Positions 35,000-37,886 of a DNA stretch of 37,886 bases are shown piece after piece. The translations under genes were made by a program, and so were the position numbers. The DNA is from Gammaproteobacteria bacterium. GTDB taxonomy: Bacteria; Pseudomonadota; Gammaproteobacteria; Nitrosococcales; Methylophagaceae. Every line of letters starts with the position of its first letter. Positions within the stretch are counted from its first letter, which is position 1. The stretch is taken from NCBI GenBank assembly GCA_029882915.1, contig JAOUJZ010000017.1:1-37886 (forward strand), given 5' to 3'. The notes under the pieces were generated by a model that had not been told where the DNA came from, did not search any database, and saw only the letters and a program-made list of their open reading frames with translations.

Positions 35000-36346
35000 C
35001 TATTCTAGATTCAACTTTTTCAATTTGTAACGTAATGCTCTAAATGTGATTCCAAGTTTTTTAGCGGCAGCCGTTTTATTCCAACGTGTTGATTCTAGTG
35101 CCTCAGTAATAAGTTGTCGCTCTTGATCTTCAAGTTGCGATCCCAGATCAGTAGTTGATAATACGGTAATTTGTGGTTCATTAATCCCTTTTGATTGTTT
35201 AAGCTCTGGCAACAACAAATCTTCTGCCGATATTTCACCGTCATCATTCCAAGTCAAAGCTCGCTCTAGAATATTTTCCAATTCACGGACGTTGCCTGGA
35301 AATGAGTACTGCTGCAGAGCAGCCATAGCATCTTTCGCCAAACTTGGAACCTGTATGCCATTTTTTTCTGCCAATTGTCGCAATATATGTTCTGCCAGTT
35401 GTGGGATATCTTCTGTACGCTCGCGTAAAGGAGGCACCTTCAATTCAATAACATTAAGGCGATAAAACAAATCCTCACGGAACATCCCTTGCTTAACAGA
35501 TTCCGCTAGATTTTTATGTGTGGCACATAAAATTCGCACATCAACGGTCAACTCTTCATGGCTACCGACAGGTCGAATGGCTCTCTCCTGAATCGCTCTT
35601 AGAAGCTTCACCTGCATCATCAGAGGTAAATCAGCCACCTCATCTAAAAAAAGGGTACCGCCATGCGCAGTCTGAAACAACCCTTCTTTGTCGGCGATGG
35701 CACCTGTAAAGGCACCTTTTTTGTGTCCAAAAAACTCGCTTTCCACCAACTCTGTTGGAATTGCACCGCAGTTAATTGGAACAAAAGGTTTGTCCGCATG
35801 GACACCCAACTCATGTATCAATCTCGCTACTAACTCTTTACCCGTTCCAGATTCACCACTGATATAAACAGGTGCCTGGCTGCGCGCTAATTTAGTGATT
35901 TTTCCACGTAATGCACGCATTACTTCTGTTTCACCCAGTATACGTTCACGTGAACGACGTTCAGAATCGACTGGTTTTACTGGCAACAATTTAAGAGCTG
36001 TAGTGACTAAATCACGTAACACCCGCAATTTAACGGGCTTTGAAACAAAATCAAAAGCGCCTGATTTTAAGGCCTGTACAGCCAAATCCATGCTGCCATA
36101 AGCAGTTATAACAGCAACGGGCATATTTGGTTTCTGTTGCTGTAACTCTTTAACAAAATCCAGTCCGTCACCATCAGGCAAATGCATGTCTGTTAGACAA
36201 AAGTCAAAATCCTGTTGTTTAAGCGCTTGCTCGGCCTGAGCAAGATTTTCCACAGCCACACAATCAATAGACATACCTGACAATGTCATCGATAATAATT
36301 CGAGGATATCCGGCTCATCATCGATCACTAAGGCTTGTGGATTCAT
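35000..36346 (-). CDS. pilR: Sigma-54-dependent response regulator PilR
   Basis: The 448-residue NtrC-type activator has a receiver (phospho-Asp D53, Lys near 103 in SKP), an AAA+ domain with Walker A GESGTGKE near 164, the sigma-54-contacting GAFTGA loop at 211-216 and FLDEVADL, and a Fis-type helix-turn-helix at the C-terminus (NKTAAAKKLGITFRALRYKL). PilR activates pilin genes in type IV pilus systems. ATG at 36346 overlaps the pilS stop (ATGA); longer in-frame starts would lie inside pilS. Assignment as PilR rather than another NtrC-family member rests on the PilS-type partner. Confidence 0.88.
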   Translation of the reverse strand: MNPQALVIDDEPDILELLSMTLSGMSIDCVAVENLAQAEQALKQQDFDFCLTDMHLPDGDGLDFVKELQQQKPNMPVAVITAYGSMDLAVQALKSGAFDFVSKPVKLRVLRDLVTTALKLLPVKPVDSERRSRERILGETEVMRALRGKITKLARSQAPVYISGESGTGKELVARLIHELGVHADKPFVPINCGAIPTELVESEFFGHKKGAFTGAIADKEGLFQTAHGGTLFLDEVADLPLMMQVKLLRAIQERAIRPVGSHEELTVDVRILCATHKNLAESVKQGMFREDLFYRLNVIELKVPPLRERTEDIPQLAEHILRQLAEKNGIQVPSLAKDAMAALQQYSFPGNVRELENILERALTWNDDGEISAEDLLLPELKQSKGINEPQITVLSTTDLGSQLEDQERQLITEALESTRWNKTAAAKKLGITFRALRYKLKKLNLE

Positions 36347-37886
36347 TGCAAGTTCTCTTTTTTCATCAATGGAAAGTGGATGCGAAAACAACACGGTTCC
36401 TGTTTACTCGATATGTAGTTCAATCGTGCTCCATTAGCCTGACATAATTCACGAGCTAAGTATAACCCTAAACCAGTGCCACCTTTACGTTGTGAATAAA
36501 AGGGTTCGAACAACTGCTGCAGAGCCGAATCTGACACCCCAGGGCCATTATCGATCACATCAATAACCACCGCGTTATCCTGTAGTGATAATTTTATCTC
36601 AACACGAGGTAATGCTTGAAGTGGATCAGAGAAATGCCATGCATTTTCCATCAGATTCCAGACAACTTGATGCAACTGTTCTGAATCAATAAATACTTTT
36701 GCCAGTGGCGCAGTGACATGTAAGTTGATCTCATTCCGTTCTATCTGCTTATATTCACAGAATTCATCAACAAATTTCTCCATCCAGGTTGCTAACATTA
36801 CCACTGCGGCTTCAGTTGTTTTGCGTCTGCTCATGTGTAAAATCGTTTCGATAATGCTGTTTACCCTTGCACTATGATGCTGAATCATCCCCGTCAACTT
36901 GGTTGCATTTTGGTCCCCATTTCCGATTTCTTCCAATAATTCACCAGCATGACTAATTGCCCCTAAGGGATTGCGAATTTCATGTGCAATACTGGCCGTC
37001 AATCGTCCTAATGATGCCAGTTTTAATTGCTGTGCCTGTTGTGCCATTGCTGAGGTATTTTCTATATAGAGGACTGTTTCCCCACTATCCAGTGACATTG
37101 CTCCTGCAAGCACCTCGGGCAAATCAGCTTGTGCCTGAAACGGTCGAAAGGCATTGCTTTGATGCTGTTTCCATAACCAAAGCTGTTGTGCCAGTTCAGG
37201 CACCCATTGTTTCAGTGTTTCACCCGATTCAACATTACTAATTCCTAATAATGTACGGGCTGATTGATTACTCATCCTTATTCTTCCTGATGATTCAACA
37301 ACCAGTACTCCCATCTGCATTCGACTAATAATATGTTCATTAAGCATCGCCAGCTTGGCAACATCTTCTGCTCTTTGCTCTGCAAGGTTTTGGCTGACAT
37401 GAATTTTTTTAGCCAATATTTGCGTCAGAATAGCGGTCGCAAAAAAGGTCGCTCCAAGCATGCCCGCATGACTATATTTTGTAACATTATCACCGGAAAT
37501 TTGGGAATACCCCACTTCAAGCAGCACTGATAAGGTCGCAATAGCAGCAATAAAAGCTGCAATACGCCCTGGAATCATCGCACTGCCAATCACCACCACA
37601 ACCACTAATAAAGAACCAAGGCCTGTCTTTAATCCACCACTCGCATGGATGATCAAAGTAATAACTACAATATCAATGATTAACTGGATCGTAGTCTGTA
37701 GCCCAAAGTCACCCCACTGCTTAGAAGTGAAGATCATCAATACCACAGCTACTAGCAAATAAAACTGGCTAGTACGGCTATATAAATGAGGGTCTGATTC
37801 GCCTAAAAATTCTGGCGGTAGCCGAAAATAAAACGCCACAAATAGCATTACTGCCAAAAATATTCGGTAGCCTGAAAATATTGTCA
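36343..37886 (-). CDS. pilS: Sensor kinase PilS (5' end beyond the window)
   Basis: The reading frame continues without a stop to the right edge (..GYRIFLAVMLF), so the start lies outside. The visible 513 residues have about six membrane helices, a coiled coil, a PAS domain (MQMGVLVVESSGRIRMSN), HisKA with AHEIRNPLGAI, and a HATPase domain (NLMENAWHFS, DNGPGV, GGTGLGLYLARE). The six-helix N-terminus plus PAS is the PilS layout. It phosphorylates PilR, to which it is translationally coupled. The exact start cannot be given. Confidence 0.88.
   Translation of the reverse strand, partial: TIFSGYRIFLAVMLFVAFYFRLPPEFLGESDPHLYSRTSQFYLLVAVVLMIFTSKQWGDFGLQTTIQLIIDIVVITLIIHASGGLKTGLGSLLVVVVVIGSAMIPGRIAAFIAAIATLSVLLEVGYSQISGDNVTKYSHAGMLGATFFATAILTQILAKKIHVSQNLAEQRAEDVAKLAMLNEHIISRMQMGVLVVESSGRIRMSNQSARTLLGISNVESGETLKQWVPELAQQLWLWKQHQSNAFRPFQAQADLPEVLAGAMSLDSGETVLYIENTSAMAQQAQQLKLASLGRLTASIAHEIRNPLGAISHAGELLEEIGNGDQNATKLTGMIQHHSARVNSIIETILHMSRRKTTEAAVVMLATWMEKFVDEFCEYKQIERNEINLHVTAPLAKVFIDSEQLHQVVWNLMENAWHFSDPLQALPRVEIKLSLQDNAVVIDVIDNGPGVSDSALQQLFEPFYSQRKGGTGLGLYLARELCQANGARLNYISSKQEPCCFRIHFPLMKKENLQ

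Overview
The window looks like chromosomal DNA of an AT-leaning, probably marine gammaproteobacterium. The evidence is the conserved block thrS-infC-rpmI-rplT-pheS-pheT-ihfA-merR-tRNA-Pro, a pilS/pilR pair, and a late-stage cobalamin operon under B12 riboswitches. A Methylophaga-like methylotroph (Thiotrichales) would fit the gene content, but that is an impression from protein style and no database comparison was possible.

Positions 1-1550 hold a small integron-type cassette array read on the minus strand: two cassettes (a tail-anchored small protein and a NYN/PIN-type nuclease), two attC sites, and an attI-like core preceded by a near-consensus promoter. No integrase gene is visible. To its right lies a decayed copy of the promoter and first codons of the alpha-ribazole phosphatase gene, then a PutP-like sodium/solute symporter (1554-2969) and a receiver-first histidine kinase (3033-4148).

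Positions 4363-15093 are a B12 region. It holds the phosphatase CobC, the outer-membrane receptor BtuB, two head-to-head cobalamin riboswitches each with its own promoter, and one long plus-strand operon: btuM-bluB-cbiB-cobD-cobQ-cobU-cobT-cobS-cobO. Together these import corrinoids (BtuB in the outer membrane, BtuM in the inner membrane), make the lower ligand (BluB), adenosylate (CobO), amidate (CobQ), attach aminopropanol phosphate (CobD, CbiB) and assemble the nucleotide loop (CobU, CobT, CobS, CobC). No corrin-ring genes are present here.

Positions 15152-17579 carry a two-gene minus-strand operon: an archaeal-type NMP/thymidine phosphorylase homologue followed by a PRPP synthetase homologue. 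From 17834 to 27449 the minus strand holds translation and repair genes (tRNA-Pro, merR, ihfA, pheT, pheS, rplT, rpmI, infC with an AUC start, thrS, tRNA-Val, uvrB). A divergent aspartate aminotransferase and tRNA-Asn follow.

A 1.5-kb islet (about 28848-30306) sits between tRNA-Asn and a degenerate copy of that tRNA's 3' end plus terminator. It holds a YjfB-like small protein and two damaged small secreted-protein genes; one of them is interrupted exactly at an A AAA AAG slippery heptamer. From 30474 to the right edge the window is almost entirely signalling: a CheY-like receiver, a stand-alone S24-like domain lacking both catalytic residues, a PAS3 hybrid histidine kinase, a GGDEF-fold protein lacking the GGDEF motif, a CheZ-like candidate phosphatase, and PilR/PilS (pilS runs off the end).
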